Shown here: positions 49,793-58,903 of the stretch, piece after piece
How the letters are laid out: every line of letters begins with the position of its first letter
Position numbering within the stretch: position 1 is the stretch's first letter
Source of the DNA: Modestobacter lapidis
GTDB lineage: Bacteria > Actinomycetota > Actinomycetes > Mycobacteriales > Geodermatophilaceae
Direction: 5' to 3'
Assembly: GCA_019779905.1 (NCBI GenBank)
Contig: JABAKE010000002.1
Span: forward strand, 310,001 to 374,000
Length of the DNA: 64,000 nt
Made by a program: the position numbers and the translations under genes
Notes under the pieces: generated by a model
Told to the model about the DNA's origin: nothing
The model's database searches: none
What the model saw: the letters and a program-made list of their open reading frames with translations, nothing else

Positions 49793-51630
49793 CGGGTGCT
49801 CTCCTGGGGTACCGGCGCGTCCTCGGGCTCGAGGACGGCGAGTTCGATGTCGCGGACGATCGCGGTGCGGGAGCCGGGCGTCCCGTCGTCACCCGCGGCG
49901 GGCAGGGCCGGCGGCGGAGGTGCCAGGACCGGCGGGGCCGGAGCCGCCACGGGCCGGTGCAGGCGCGCCCGCAGCAGGCCGGCGAGCCAGATGCCGGCCG
50001 GGACCAGGCACACGGTGAGGCTCAGCACCGCCCAGCTGCGGATGGCCAGGTGGGTGTTGCCCAGCGGCACCGACAGCGCGAGGGCGGCGAGCAGCAACGC
50101 CGCCCACCACAGGTTCTTGGTGAACGAGTCGAGCCGGTCACCGGAGACCGCGCCCTTGTTCGTGACGGCGAAGCTGATGTTGCGGTTGCGGATGGCCGCC
50201 CATAGCGCGCTGACGTACATGGGCGTCGAGACGACCGACATGAACATCCCGCTGACGCCGGAGGAGCCCTCCTCCTCGTGCGGACTGACGTTGTGCCGCC
50301 GGTTCCAGAAGTAGATACCGACCTGCATCACTGCGGCGTTGACGTAGAGCATCAGCCACAGCTGGGCGGCGACCAGCACGCCGGCCACGCCGGTCAGCAG
50401 GTAGGCGGCCAGGTTGGTGGCGCCGAGAACCCAGCTGACCGCCGTCGCCGGGTAGTAGGACATCAGCAGCGCGTAGTGGGCCCGGCGCCAGAACGACAGC
50501 CGGCGGAAGACCCGCCAGAACAGCCGCAGGATGACCTCGTCGGTCCCGCGGGCCCAGCGGCCCTGCTGGATGAAGTAGTCGCGCCAGGTCGTCGGCCCCT
50601 CGCCCACGGCGAGGACGTCGGGGGTGTAGACGGACTTCCACGTCGCGCCGCTGTCCGGATTCGTGCTGGAGTGCCAGACGATGCTGGTGGCGGCGTCCTC
50701 GGTGATGGAGTCCTGGAGGCCCCCGATCGCCCGCAGCGCCGAGAGCCGGACGGCGTTGTTGGTGCCGACGAACATCGCGGTGGAGAACCGGTTCGCGGCG
50801 CGCTGCAGGACGCTGTGGAACAGGTACTGCTGCGACTCCGCCGCCCGGGAGATGAAGTTGTCGTAGTTGCCGTACACCTGCGGCCCGACGACGAAGGCGA
50901 CGTCCGGGTCGTGGAAGTACCCCATCAGCCGCTCGGCGAAGTTCGGCAGCGGCACGTGGTCGGAGTCGACCGACACCCAGAAGTCGTAGTCGTCGCCGTG
51001 CCGGTCCAGCCAGGCGTTGTAGTTGCCGTGCTTGGTCTTGGCCTTGTTCCGGCCGGTGGGCTGGTTCCACCGCGGCACGCCGTGGCGGCTGAAGTGCCGG
51101 ACCCCGAGTTCGGCGCACATGGCCCGGACGTCCGGGTCGTCGCCCTCGTCGAGCAGCCACACGTCCAGCCGGCCGTCGTACCGGACCTGGACAGCGCCCT
51201 CCAGCGTGCGGCGCACCATCTCCAGCGGCTCCTTGCCGGGCACGATGGTGGTCAGGAAGGCGACCCGCTGACCGGTCAGCGGGGTCATCGGGATCGGGTC
51301 GCGGGCGTTGAGCGTGGCCACCGCCAGGGTGAAGACGTTGAGCAGCCGCAGCAGCTCGATCGTCCCGACGCTCGCGATGAGGACCAGCGCGAGCACGGAG
51401 CGCCAGTCACCGACGAACTCGGGGTAGTGCTCCGGCTGCAGCAGCCACAGCAGGAAGAGCGTTTCGAAGGCCAGCGCCGCGAGCACCAGCAGCCATGCCC
51501 GGGCACGGGGGACGCCGCTGGTCACCGGCCGGAAGCGGACCCGGCGGTCTTCCGGCGGGTCCTGCAACTGCCCGGCGAGCTCGCTGAAGTCGTCGTAGGG
51601 GTAACTGCGTTCGGCGGCCCGGTCAGCCAC
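49789..51630 (-). CDS. cslA: cellulose synthase-like glycosyltransferase CslA
   Basis: 613 residues. Two N-terminal membrane helices, a cytoplasmic GT2 domain, and four or five C-terminal helices. Catalytic motifs are complete: LLDEGDD, VSVDSDH (DxD), SITEDAATS (TED) and the QQGRW form of QxxRW. It polymerises a beta-glucan-type chain across the membrane, handed on to GlxA. N-terminal 45 residues are charged and cytoplasmic. Long, folded 5' leader (51849-51947). Confidence 0.94.
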   Translation of the reverse strand: MADRAAERSYPYDDFSELAGQLQDPPEDRRVRFRPVTSGVPRARAWLLVLAALAFETLFLLWLLQPEHYPEFVGDWRSVLALVLIASVGTIELLRLLNVFTLAVATLNARDPIPMTPLTGQRVAFLTTIVPGKEPLEMVRRTLEGAVQVRYDGRLDVWLLDEGDDPDVRAMCAELGVRHFSRHGVPRWNQPTGRNKAKTKHGNYNAWLDRHGDDYDFWVSVDSDHVPLPNFAERLMGYFHDPDVAFVVGPQVYGNYDNFISRAAESQQYLFHSVLQRAANRFSTAMFVGTNNAVRLSALRAIGGLQDSITEDAATSIVWHSSTNPDSGATWKSVYTPDVLAVGEGPTTWRDYFIQQGRWARGTDEVILRLFWRVFRRLSFWRRAHYALLMSYYPATAVSWVLGATNLAAYLLTGVAGVLVAAQLWLMLYVNAAVMQVGIYFWNRRHNVSPHEEEGSSGVSGMFMSVVSTPMYVSALWAAIRNRNISFAVTNKGAVSGDRLDSFTKNLWWAALLLAALALSVPLGNTHLAIRSWAVLSLTVCLVPAGIWLAGLLRARLHRPVAAPAPPVLAPPPPALPAAGDDGTPGSRTAIVRDIELAVLEPEDAPVPQESTR

Positions 51631-52601
51631 GCCGGGACGTGACCGGGAGGCTGCCTCCTGTTCCGTGCCGGGCCGGCTGACGAGCAGCCGGCAGGACCAG
51701 GGCGGACAGGAGCGCGTCGGCGGTCATACGCACGAGGAGGCCAGCTCGGTCCTGCGTGGGATGCGGCGGAGACGCACAGGGCGGGGCATGACACTCCTGT
51801 TCCAGGCTCTCTGGACCTGACAGGACGGCGGTCTCGCCACTCGCTCCCCGAACGGCCTGGCGACCGTGTTCTCCCCCCGCACCTCTGTTGGCGCGGCGGG
51901 GGCCGTTCGGATCTTCACGTCGTCTCGGGCACCCGCATCTCGGGTGCTGCCACCGAAACTAACCAGTACTGGTGACTCAGAGCAACTGGAAACTTTGTCT
52001 CACCCGAAGGAAGGAACTCCGCGTGAGCCTCTTGCTGCCGCTACGTCACATGATGTACGGCCGCGCTGGACGCCCATGCCGCCCTCTTCCTGCGCATGTC
52101 ACAGCAGCACCGCCGTTCGGTCACGCTGCGTTCGACGCGAACGCTGAGCAGTGAGGTTGCTGACAGTCACGCGCGCTCGGCCCTCCTGCTCGGCTGGATC
52201 CGGGATCGACGCGACGGTCGGAGCGACCGCCGGCGCGGGTCCGTCGAACCATTCTTCCGGCGCCGGGAGACAGCAGGTGCGGAATGGCGACCACCGTGCG
52301 CCTGTTCCCGCTCCGCACGGCGGTGCGGAGTCGACCGCCGTCCTCCATCGACGTCCAGAAACGGCGCCCTCGAGGCGACCCGGGGCGAGCCCGCGCCGGG
52401 ATCCGCGCTGGCAGGGACACCACGCAGCCGCCGAACTGCTCCACCGGTGCGCATCCCGGGTGCCGCCCCGGAGAGCCGCGCCGCCCACTCCCGATTCCGG
52501 CCGGCGCGGCCGGTGACCGGTGCCCGGGAATGGCAGTTCCGGCGAACTTCCGTGCCGCCGGGAACGCTGCCGGCCGGCTCCGTCGCCGGACCGGGGAATG
52601 G
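51631..52601. other. 970-base gene-poor stretch upstream of cslA
   Basis: No convincing gene. The part from 51960 to 52140 is lower in GC and may hold the cslA promoter. A plus-strand frame at 52023-52154 (MSLLLPLRHMMYGRAGRPCR..., 43 codons, AAGGAAGG before its GTG) is possible but weak. Arg-rich frames in 52100-52490 look like GC artefacts. Confidence 0.5.
51849..51947 (-). promoter_or_regulatory. folded leader of cslA
   Basis: CGAACGGCC (51849-51857) pairs with GGCCGTTCG (51901-51909) enclosing an inner stem CCCGC/GCGGG; a second hairpin GCACCCG-CATCT-CGGGTGC spans 51929-51947. On the minus strand these lie about 220-320 bases before the cslA start. No known riboswitch consensus recognised. 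Confidence 0.4.
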
Positions 52602-54008
52602 TCAGCCGGTGGGCCGAACCGCCCCGATGTAACCCGTCCAGTACATCGACCGGACGCTCACCCGGGCGCCGCTGTGCGGCGCCTCCACGATCCGGCCGCC
52701 ACCGAGGTAGAGGGCGACGTGGTGGATGGTCGAGGGATCGGTGCGGTCGGTGGCCCAGAAGACGAGGTCGCCGGGGCGCAGGTCGGCGCGGGCCACCTTG
52801 GGCAGCGACGCGTACTGGGCCCGGCTGTTCCGCGCGACACCGACGTCGGCCTGCGCGTAGGCGTAGCGGGTCAGCCCGGAGCAGTCGAAGCCGACCACGC
52901 CGGCGTCGACACCGAAGCCCGGACCCGGGCCGGTCAGCGTGCCCCCACCCCAGGCGTACGGGGTGCCGACCGCCTGCAGGGCGGCCTGGATCGCGGCGGC
53001 GGCCACGGGCGACGAGCCCGCGCCGGCGAGCTCCCCCAGCGGCACGTCGAGCTCGCCCTCGGCCAGCGCACCCGCGATGCCGGCCAGCCGGCGCTCGTAC
53101 GCCGGCGCCGCGTCGGAGTCGCCCAGCAGCGTGACGAGGTCCTGGTGGGCCTGTGCCAACTCGGCCAGCAGCGCGGTCCGTTCCTGCTCGACCGCCTCGG
53201 CCTGCCGGCGGGCGTCGGATTCCACCGCCTCGGCCGCCGCGAGGGTCTCGGCCGCGCCCTGCTGGAGCACGGCGGCCCGGCCGAGCGCCGCATCCGCCTC
53301 CGTCGCGGCACTGTCGGCCACGTGCCGGGCCATCGTGAATCGGACGAGCGCGTCGGCCTTCTGCCCACCGGCGTGGCCCAACAACGTCAACCGCTCGAGC
53401 AACTGCTCCGGGTTCCGGGAGCTGAGCAGCGCCTGCAGCCCGGGAGAAGTGCTGCCCTGGATGTAGCCGGCCCGCGCGAAGGCGGCGAGCTCGGTGCGCG
53501 CGGCGTCGAGCACGGCGCCCGCCTCCCTGGCCACGACGCCGGCCGCCTCCGCGGCGGCCTGCGCGGCCACGAACGCGGCCTGCTCGGCCTGGTAGCCGTC
53601 CAGCGCTATCGCGGAAGCCGCGCGGGCCGCGTCCAGCTCGGCCGAGGCGGTCGCCAGCCGGTCGGCCAGCCCGGCCAGCCGCTGGACGACGGCATCGGCG
53701 GCCTGCTCGGCGGCCCGGATCTCCTCCTCGCCCGGCCCCTCCGGTTCGGCGGGGGCGGTCGAGGTGGGGGCGGTCGAGGTGGGGGCAGCGGACCCGGGGG
53801 CGCCGGGCTCGGTGGGTGCCGCGGACTCGACCGCGCCGGGCGCGGTGGGTGCTGCCGGGTCGGCCGCAGCGATACCCGCGCCGGCGACCAGGCAGGCGGC
53901 TGCCGCAGCGCCGACGACGGCCAGCCGCGCCGCACTGCGGTCGATCCGTGGCCCCCGGGCCGGCGAACGGCGGAGGGCGACCGCTGTCGCCCGTCGTCTG
54001 CGCCCCAC
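52602..54008 (-). CDS. NlpC/P60 peptidoglycan endopeptidase with coiled coil
   Basis: 468 residues from a GTG at 54008 (start uncertain; 54149 is possible). A basic N-terminus and signal helix (LAVVGAAAAACLVAGAGIAA), a Pro/Thr/Ala linker, a long coiled coil (about 90-310) and a C-terminal NlpC/P60 domain with catalytic Cys in GFDCSGLTRYAYAQ and His in IHHVALYLGG. This is the RipA-like layout; such enzymes cleave stem peptides at division, and FtsEX, encoded at 11.4-13.1 kb, controls relatives through the coiled coil. Confidence 0.92.
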   Translation of the reverse strand: MGRRRRATAVALRRSPARGPRIDRSAARLAVVGAAAAACLVAGAGIAAADPAAPTAPGAVESAAPTEPGAPGSAAPTSTAPTSTAPAEPEGPGEEEIRAAEQAADAVVQRLAGLADRLATASAELDAARAASAIALDGYQAEQAAFVAAQAAAEAAGVVAREAGAVLDAARTELAAFARAGYIQGSTSPGLQALLSSRNPEQLLERLTLLGHAGGQKADALVRFTMARHVADSAATEADAALGRAAVLQQGAAETLAAAEAVESDARRQAEAVEQERTALLAELAQAHQDLVTLLGDSDAAPAYERRLAGIAGALAEGELDVPLGELAGAGSSPVAAAAIQAALQAVGTPYAWGGGTLTGPGPGFGVDAGVVGFDCSGLTRYAYAQADVGVARNSRAQYASLPKVARADLRPGDLVFWATDRTDPSTIHHVALYLGGGRIVEAPHSGARVSVRSMYWTGYIGAVRPTG

Positions 54009-54194
54009 CTGTACCCCCCGCCGGCGGACCCGTCGTCCGCGATCCACGCTGCCAGCCGGCGGCCTCCCGACGGAAGGGGTGTCACCCGTCCGAGGCCGAC
54101 CGGCGACGGGGACCCGGCTCAGCACGCCACTCGGTGCCCACCTCAGCACGGTCGGTGGAGCACGGCGGGGCCAGCAGGGCGGCGCCCCGCACTG

Positions 54195-54437
54195 TCAGTC
54201 GTGCACCCCGCCGCCGGGCGAGAGCTCCTCGAGCTCGTCGACCCGCAGGACCCGGTGCAGGGGGTACATCTCGATCAGGCTGTCGTCCGCCGTCCCGGTG
54301 GTGACGGTGAGCCAGCCGGCCGGCCCGAACCGCACGACCCGGTGCGGCAGCTCCACCTGCCCCGAGGGATGGGCGTCGTCGACGAGGGTCACCGAGGCCT
54401 GGTACAGGTGCCGGTCGTTGACCGTGGTGATGTCCAT
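54195..54437 (-). CDS. hypothetical 80-residue beta-rich protein
   Basis: Starts MDITTVNDRHLYQASVTLVD; alternating strands (VELPHRVVRFGPAGWLTVTT, IEMYPLHRVLRVDELEEL) suggest a small barrel. It lies between the ThDP enzyme and the NlpC/P60 gene, same strand. No family or function recognised. Confidence 0.6.
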   Translation of the reverse strand: MDITTVNDRHLYQASVTLVDDAHPSGQVELPHRVVRFGPAGWLTVTTGTADDSLIEMYPLHRVLRVDELEELSPGGGVHD

Positions 54438-54465
54438 GGCGGGACGCTAGTGCCGCCGCCGGCCC

Positions 54466-56013
54466 TCAGCCCGCGGAGCGCAGCACGGCGTCGATCAGGT
54501 GCGGCCCGGGCTCGGCGAGCGCGGCCCGGAACTGCCCGGCCAGCTCCTCCGCCGTCGTGGCGCGGGTGGCGGGCACGCCCATCCCGGTGGCCAGCGCGAC
54601 GAAGTCCAGCGACGGCCCGCCCAGGTCCAGCAACCGGCCGGCCCGCTCACCGCCGCTGCGCGCGCCGACGTTCTCCAGCTCGTGCTCGAGGATCGCGTAG
54701 GAGCCGTTGTCGCAGATGACGGTGGTGACGTCGAGCTGCTCGCGGGCCTGGGTCCACAGCGCCTGGAGGGTGTACATGGCGCTGCCGTCGGCCTGCAGGC
54801 TGACCACCGGACGATCGGGGCAGGCCACCGCCGCGCCGGTCGCGACCGGCATTCCCTGGCCGATGGCCCCGCCGGTCAGGGTGAGCCACTCGTGCCGCGG
54901 GGCGCCGGCGGTCGCCGCGGGCAGGTGCATGCCGGAGGTCAGCGCCTCGTCGACCACGATCGCCCGCTCGGGCAGCAGCGCGCCCACCACTGCGGCCAGC
55001 GAGCGCGGGGTCAGCGCGCCGCTGGGCAGCTCGGGGCGGGTTGCCCCGGCCACCACCGGGACTGCGTCGGGTGCGACCTGCTCGGCCAGCGACCGCAGCG
55101 CGGCCACGCCGTCCTCCTCGGGCAGGGACAGCACGTGCACCGTGCAGTCCGGCGGCGTCAGCCGGCCCGGCAGGTCGGGGTAACCGAAGAACGCCACCGG
55201 CTCCGGCGTCCCGACCAGGATCAGGTGCTGCACGCCCTCGAGCTCGGCCATCGCCTGCGGCGGCGCGTAGGGCAGCTTGAGGACGTCGGGCACCCCGGCG
55301 CCGCGGGCCATCCGGGCCGGGGACCTGGTGGCCAGCAGCCGGGCCCCGGTGCCCGCGGCCACCTGCGCGGCGGCGAGCAGCCCGTCGGCGCTCACCGCAT
55401 CGCTCCCGAGGAACAGCACCGTCTTCTCGCCGAGCACCGCGGCCACCTGCTCGACCAGCGCGGCGGCGACGGTCGGCGCCGGCCGGCGCGGCCGCACCGG
55501 AGCCACCGCCGCGCCCTCGCTCCACGACACGTCGGCCGGGAGCACCAGCGTCGCCACCGATCCGGGCGCCCGGGTCGCGGCGGCCACCGCGTCCGCGACG
55601 TCCTCGCCCACCGATGCGGTGGTCAGCGACCGGCGGACCCAGCCGGACACCGCGCCGGCGATCGCATCGATGTCGGACTCCAGCGGCGCGTCCAGCCGCT
55701 TGTGCCCCAGCGCGTGATCACCCACCACGTTGACCAGCGGGGTGCGGGCGCGGTGGGCGTTGTGCAGGTTCGCCACGCCGTTGCCCAGGCCCGGCCCCAG
55801 GTGCAGCAGCGTGGCCGCCGGGCGGCCGGTCATCCGGGCGTAGCCGTCGGCGGCGCCGGTGGCGACGCCCTCGAACAGGGTCAGGACGGCGCGCATCTCG
55901 GGCACGTCGTCCAGGGCAGCCACGAAGTGCATCTCCGAGGTTCCCGGATTCGCGAAGCAGACGTCCACCCCGCCGCCGACGAGAGTGCGGATCACTGCCT
56001 GTGCGCCGTTCAC
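54466..56013 (-). CDS. acetolactate synthase-like ThDP enzyme
   Basis: 515 residues with the three thiamine-diphosphate enzyme domains. Catalytic Glu48 lies in LTLFEGVATGAADGYAR; the cofactor motif reads QADGSAMYTLQALWTQ then VICDNGSYA (GDG-N type). Overall closer to acetolactate-synthase-like and benzoylformate-decarboxylase-like proteins than to IlvB, and no regulatory-subunit gene is adjacent. Probably decarboxylates a 2-oxo acid or ligates two; the product is unknown. Confidence 0.85.
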   Translation of the reverse strand: MNGAQAVIRTLVGGGVDVCFANPGTSEMHFVAALDDVPEMRAVLTLFEGVATGAADGYARMTGRPAATLLHLGPGLGNGVANLHNAHRARTPLVNVVGDHALGHKRLDAPLESDIDAIAGAVSGWVRRSLTTASVGEDVADAVAAATRAPGSVATLVLPADVSWSEGAAVAPVRPRRPAPTVAAALVEQVAAVLGEKTVLFLGSDAVSADGLLAAAQVAAGTGARLLATRSPARMARGAGVPDVLKLPYAPPQAMAELEGVQHLILVGTPEPVAFFGYPDLPGRLTPPDCTVHVLSLPEEDGVAALRSLAEQVAPDAVPVVAGATRPELPSGALTPRSLAAVVGALLPERAIVVDEALTSGMHLPAATAGAPRHEWLTLTGGAIGQGMPVATGAAVACPDRPVVSLQADGSAMYTLQALWTQAREQLDVTTVICDNGSYAILEHELENVGARSGGERAGRLLDLGGPSLDFVALATGMGVPATRATTAEELAGQFRAALAEPGPHLIDAVLRSAG

Positions 56014-56111
56014 GGGGCCTCCGATTGCGGCCGCGCACGGGGAAGCGGCCTGGTTCGCAGCCTGTCACGGGTGGTCGCGGGCGGCGATCCGACTGCGGCA
56101 GGATCAGGGGC

Positions 56112-56510
56112 ATGGCCAGCACCGAGGATGGCACCACCCTCCGCCGGGGCGCCCGGCCACATCCGGCGTGGAGCGCGCTGGTCGGGCTGACGTCACTCGG
56201 GGTGCTGCTGCAGGGGCTGTGGGCGGGGCTGTTCCTGCGCCGCGACGCCGACGGCAGCACCTGGTACGCGCTGCACCAGCACGGCGCCGAGGCGACCATC
56301 GTGCTCGCCCTGCTGGCCACCGTCGCCGCCGCGGTGTGGCTGCGGCACCGCCGGGACCTGCTGGTCGGCACCGCCCTGCTGCTGGTGCTCCTGGTCGTCG
56401 AGTACTTCCTCGGCCGGGCCGGGGGCACCGGCGTCGCGGTGCACGTGCCGCTGGCGATGCTCCTCATGGGGCTGGCGGTGTGGCTGCCGATGGCGGCCCG
56501 CCGGGGCTGA
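56112..56510 (+). CDS. four-helix membrane protein
   Basis: 132 residues with four hydrophobic segments (ALVGLTSLGVLLQGLWAGLF, ATIVLALLATVAAAVWL, ALLLVLLVVEYFL, VPLAMLLMGLAVWL). Starts ATG at 56112. Divergent from the ThDP enzyme gene and one base ahead of the AlkD-like gene. Function unknown. Confidence 0.7.
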   Translation: MASTEDGTTLRRGARPHPAWSALVGLTSLGVLLQGLWAGLFLRRDADGSTWYALHQHGAEATIVLALLATVAAAVWLRHRRDLLVGTALLLVLLVVEYFLGRAGGTGVAVHVPLAMLLMGLAVWLPMAARRG

Positions 56511-56511
56511 C

Positions 56512-57225
56512 GTGCCCCTGCACGGAGGGCCGCCGGACCTGGCCGTCGCCGTTCGGACGGCGCTGCGCGACGCCGCGGACCCGGCCCGCGCGGCCGGCAT
56601 GCAGGCGTACCTGAAGTCGGCGCAGCCCTGTCTCGGGGTGCGGGTGCCGGCGGTCCGCCGGATGACGCTGGCGCTCGCCCGGGAGCAGCCGCCCTCCTCG
56701 GCAGCCGAGGTGCGCGATGTGGCCACCACCCTGTGGCGCGGCGCGGCCCACCGCGAGGAGCGGTACGCCGCGGTCGCGCTGACCGGCCTGCCCGTCGCCC
56801 GCGGCTCGCTGGTCCTGCTGTCGCTGTACCAAGAGGTCATCGTCACCGGCGCGTGGTGGGACCACGTGGACGGCGTCGCGCCCCGCGTCCGGGACCTCCT
56901 CCTCGCCTCCCCGGCGACGATGACCATGCTGCTGCGCGGCTGGGCCCGCTCTCCGGACCGGTGGCTGCGCCGCAGCGCGGTCATCGCGCAGCTCGGGGCC
57001 AAGGCCCGCACCGACACCGCGCTGCTGACCGAGGTGATCGAGGTCAACGCCGCCGATCCGGAGTTCTTCGTCCGCAAGGCCATCGGGTGGGCGCTGCGCG
57101 ACTACGCACGCACCGACCCTGGCTGGGTCCGCCGTTTCCTCACCGAGCACGAGCTGAGCCCCTTGTCCCGCCGGGAAGCGGCCAAGCACCTCAGCGGCGT
57201 CCCCGCAGCAGGCCGGCCGGGCTGA
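56512..57225 (+). CDS. AlkD-like DNA alkylation repair protein
   Basis: 237 residues of HEAT-like helices. Conserved blocks: YLKSAQPCLGVRVPAVRRM, REERYAAVAL, WWDHVDGVAPRV (the Trp/Asp pair lines the lesion site in AlkD), WLRRSAVIAQL and DPEFFVRKAIGWALRDYA. These enzymes excise N3/N7-alkylpurines without base flipping. GTG start immediately after the membrane protein gene suggests co-transcription. Confidence 0.9.
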   Translation: MPLHGGPPDLAVAVRTALRDAADPARAAGMQAYLKSAQPCLGVRVPAVRRMTLALAREQPPSSAAEVRDVATTLWRGAAHREERYAAVALTGLPVARGSLVLLSLYQEVIVTGAWWDHVDGVAPRVRDLLLASPATMTMLLRGWARSPDRWLRRSAVIAQLGAKARTDTALLTEVIEVNAADPEFFVRKAIGWALRDYARTDPGWVRRFLTEHELSPLSRREAAKHLSGVPAAGRPG

Positions 57226-57236
57226 TCAGAAGGTGA

Positions 57237-58163
57237 TCACCAGGCGGCCGCGGACGCCGCCGCCCTCCAGGCGGCGGTGCCCGCGGCCGCCTCCTCGGCC
57301 GGGAACGTCGCGGCGACCCGCAGGGTCACGATGCCCTTCACGACGGCCTGCCGGAGCCCGTCGAGCTTGCCGGGCGCCTGGGCGTACTCGCGCACCATCA
57401 CCGGGATGACCCGCAGGTCCCGCTCGCCGTTCCCGCGGTAGCCGCGCACGGTCGCGACCGCGCCGCCGTCCCTGACCGCCGGCAGCACGGCGGCATCCTG
57501 CACCGAGCCGTCGGCCAGCCCGTCGACGCCGTCGGGGAACTCGGCGCGGATCCGGTCGGCGACGTCGTCCCCGCGCCGGACGACGACGTCGGCCCCCAGG
57601 TCGCGCACCAGCTGCTCGTCGGCCTCCGACGAGTCCGCGACCACGGTCAGCCCCTCGGCCCTGGCCAGCTGGACGACGTAGCCGCCGAAGGCGCCGGCGG
57701 CACCGGTCACGGCGAGCACCTGGCCGGGTTGCAGGTCCATGGCGTCCAGCGCGAGCCGGGCGGTGAGCCCGTTCATCGGCAGCGTCGCCGCCGCGACGTC
57801 GCCCACCCCCGCCGGCACCCGCGCCACGGAGCCGACCGGGAGCACCAGGTTCTCCCGGTACCCGCCGTGCGCGCCGGAGGGGACGACGATGCCCATCACG
57901 TGCTCGCCGGCGGTCAGGTCGGTCTCCACCCCCGGGCCCACCTCGGCCAGCACCCCGGCGACGTCCATGCCCGGGACGTAGGGGAAGTGCACGGTCTCCT
58001 CGCGCTGGGCGTACGTGCCGTTGCGCGCGTAGGTGTCCGTGGGGTTGACCGTCGCCGCAGCCACCCGGAGCCGCACCTGGCCCTCGCCCAGCGGCTCGTC
58101 CGGGACGTCCACGACGTGCAGGGCCTCGGGCCCGCCGAACTCGGTCACTCCGACTGCTCTCAT
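57237..58163 (-). CDS. NADPH quinone oxidoreductase-like MDR enzyme
   Basis: 308 residues: MRAVGVTEFGGPEALHVVDV start, NPTDTYARNG, VPGMDVAGVLAEVG, and the Rossmann site LAVTGAAGAFGGYVVQLARA. No zinc ligands. Only about 30% resembles the enzyme at 9947-10882, so they are not a recent duplication. Convergent with the AlkD-like gene. Substrate unknown. Confidence 0.88.
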   Translation of the reverse strand: MRAVGVTEFGGPEALHVVDVPDEPLGEGQVRLRVAAATVNPTDTYARNGTYAQREETVHFPYVPGMDVAGVLAEVGPGVETDLTAGEHVMGIVVPSGAHGGYRENLVLPVGSVARVPAGVGDVAAATLPMNGLTARLALDAMDLQPGQVLAVTGAAGAFGGYVVQLARAEGLTVVADSSEADEQLVRDLGADVVVRRGDDVADRIRAEFPDGVDGLADGSVQDAAVLPAVRDGGAVATVRGYRGNGERDLRVIPVMVREYAQAPGKLDGLRQAVVKGIVTLRVAATFPAEEAAAGTAAWRAAASAAAW

Positions 58164-58229
58164 GCTCCCTGGCTACCGCACGCCGCCGCCGGCGACACCG
58201 CGGCTTCCACCAGGCAGCAGCCCGGTGGG

Positions 58230-58748
58230 CTACCGCCCCGGCGGCCGGGGCGACCAGGGCTGGAAGAGCCGGCCCAGCGTCCGGTCCGGCGAGCGGTAGA
58301 CCACCGTCGGGCCGCGGCGGACGGTCACCGTGACGGCGTCCTCGTGCCCCGCCCGCTGCAGCTCCACCGCGCGCACGTCCGAGACGGCGACCCTCCGACT
58401 CCCGTCGACCGCGGCCGCCTGGGCGGCCGACGTGGCGAACTCCGGCGTCCGGTTCCCTACCCGGGTGACGGCGACCCGCAGCCCGGCAGCGGCGACCACC
58501 GCCACGCTGGCGCCGAGCAGCAGGAACGAGACCCACAGCGAGTCCGGCAGCAGCACCGCGGCGACGGCCGCGCCGCCGAAGAGGACGACGAGCGCGCCCA
58601 TCCAGGCGAGCAGCTCGCGCAGCCGCCGGCGGGTCTCCTCGACGGTGCGGACCGGCGCCGGCGCGTCGCACCAGCCGTCGTCGTAGACGTCGAGCAGCCG
58701 CCACTCACCGGCGTCGTCGCGGACCGCGACCCGTCCCTGCCGGCTCAC
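58230..58748 (-). CDS. membrane protein, hypothetical
   Basis: 172 residues: a polar N-terminus (RDDAGEWRLLDVYDDGWCDA), two membrane helices (MGALVVLFGGAAVAAVLLPD and FLLLGASVAVVAAAGLRVAV) and a C-terminal PH-like beta segment (VTVTVRRGPTVVYRSPDRTL). No family recognised. Divergent from the lipoprotein gene at 58904. Confidence 0.65.
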   Translation of the reverse strand: MSRQGRVAVRDDAGEWRLLDVYDDGWCDAPAPVRTVEETRRRLRELLAWMGALVVLFGGAAVAAVLLPDSLWVSFLLLGASVAVVAAAGLRVAVTRVGNRTPEFATSAAQAAAVDGSRRVAVSDVRAVELQRAGHEDAVTVTVRRGPTVVYRSPDRTLGRLFQPWSPRPPGR

Positions 58749-58903
58749 CGCGGGGTCCCGTGCACCGGGCGGGTCATCAACGCAGCCTCTCCGGGGGACG
58801 ACGGTTCCTCGGTCCCGGCCAGTATGGCGGCTCCGGCACCCGCCCCCGCGAAGCCCCGGTTGCCGGCGGCCGCTGCCCAGCCGGGACGGCTACCGTCGCG
58901 CCG

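Noticed and set aside
52099-52488. Arg-rich frames in the gap before cslA
   Set aside because: No ribosome site, motif or consistent codon pattern; typical GC artefacts.
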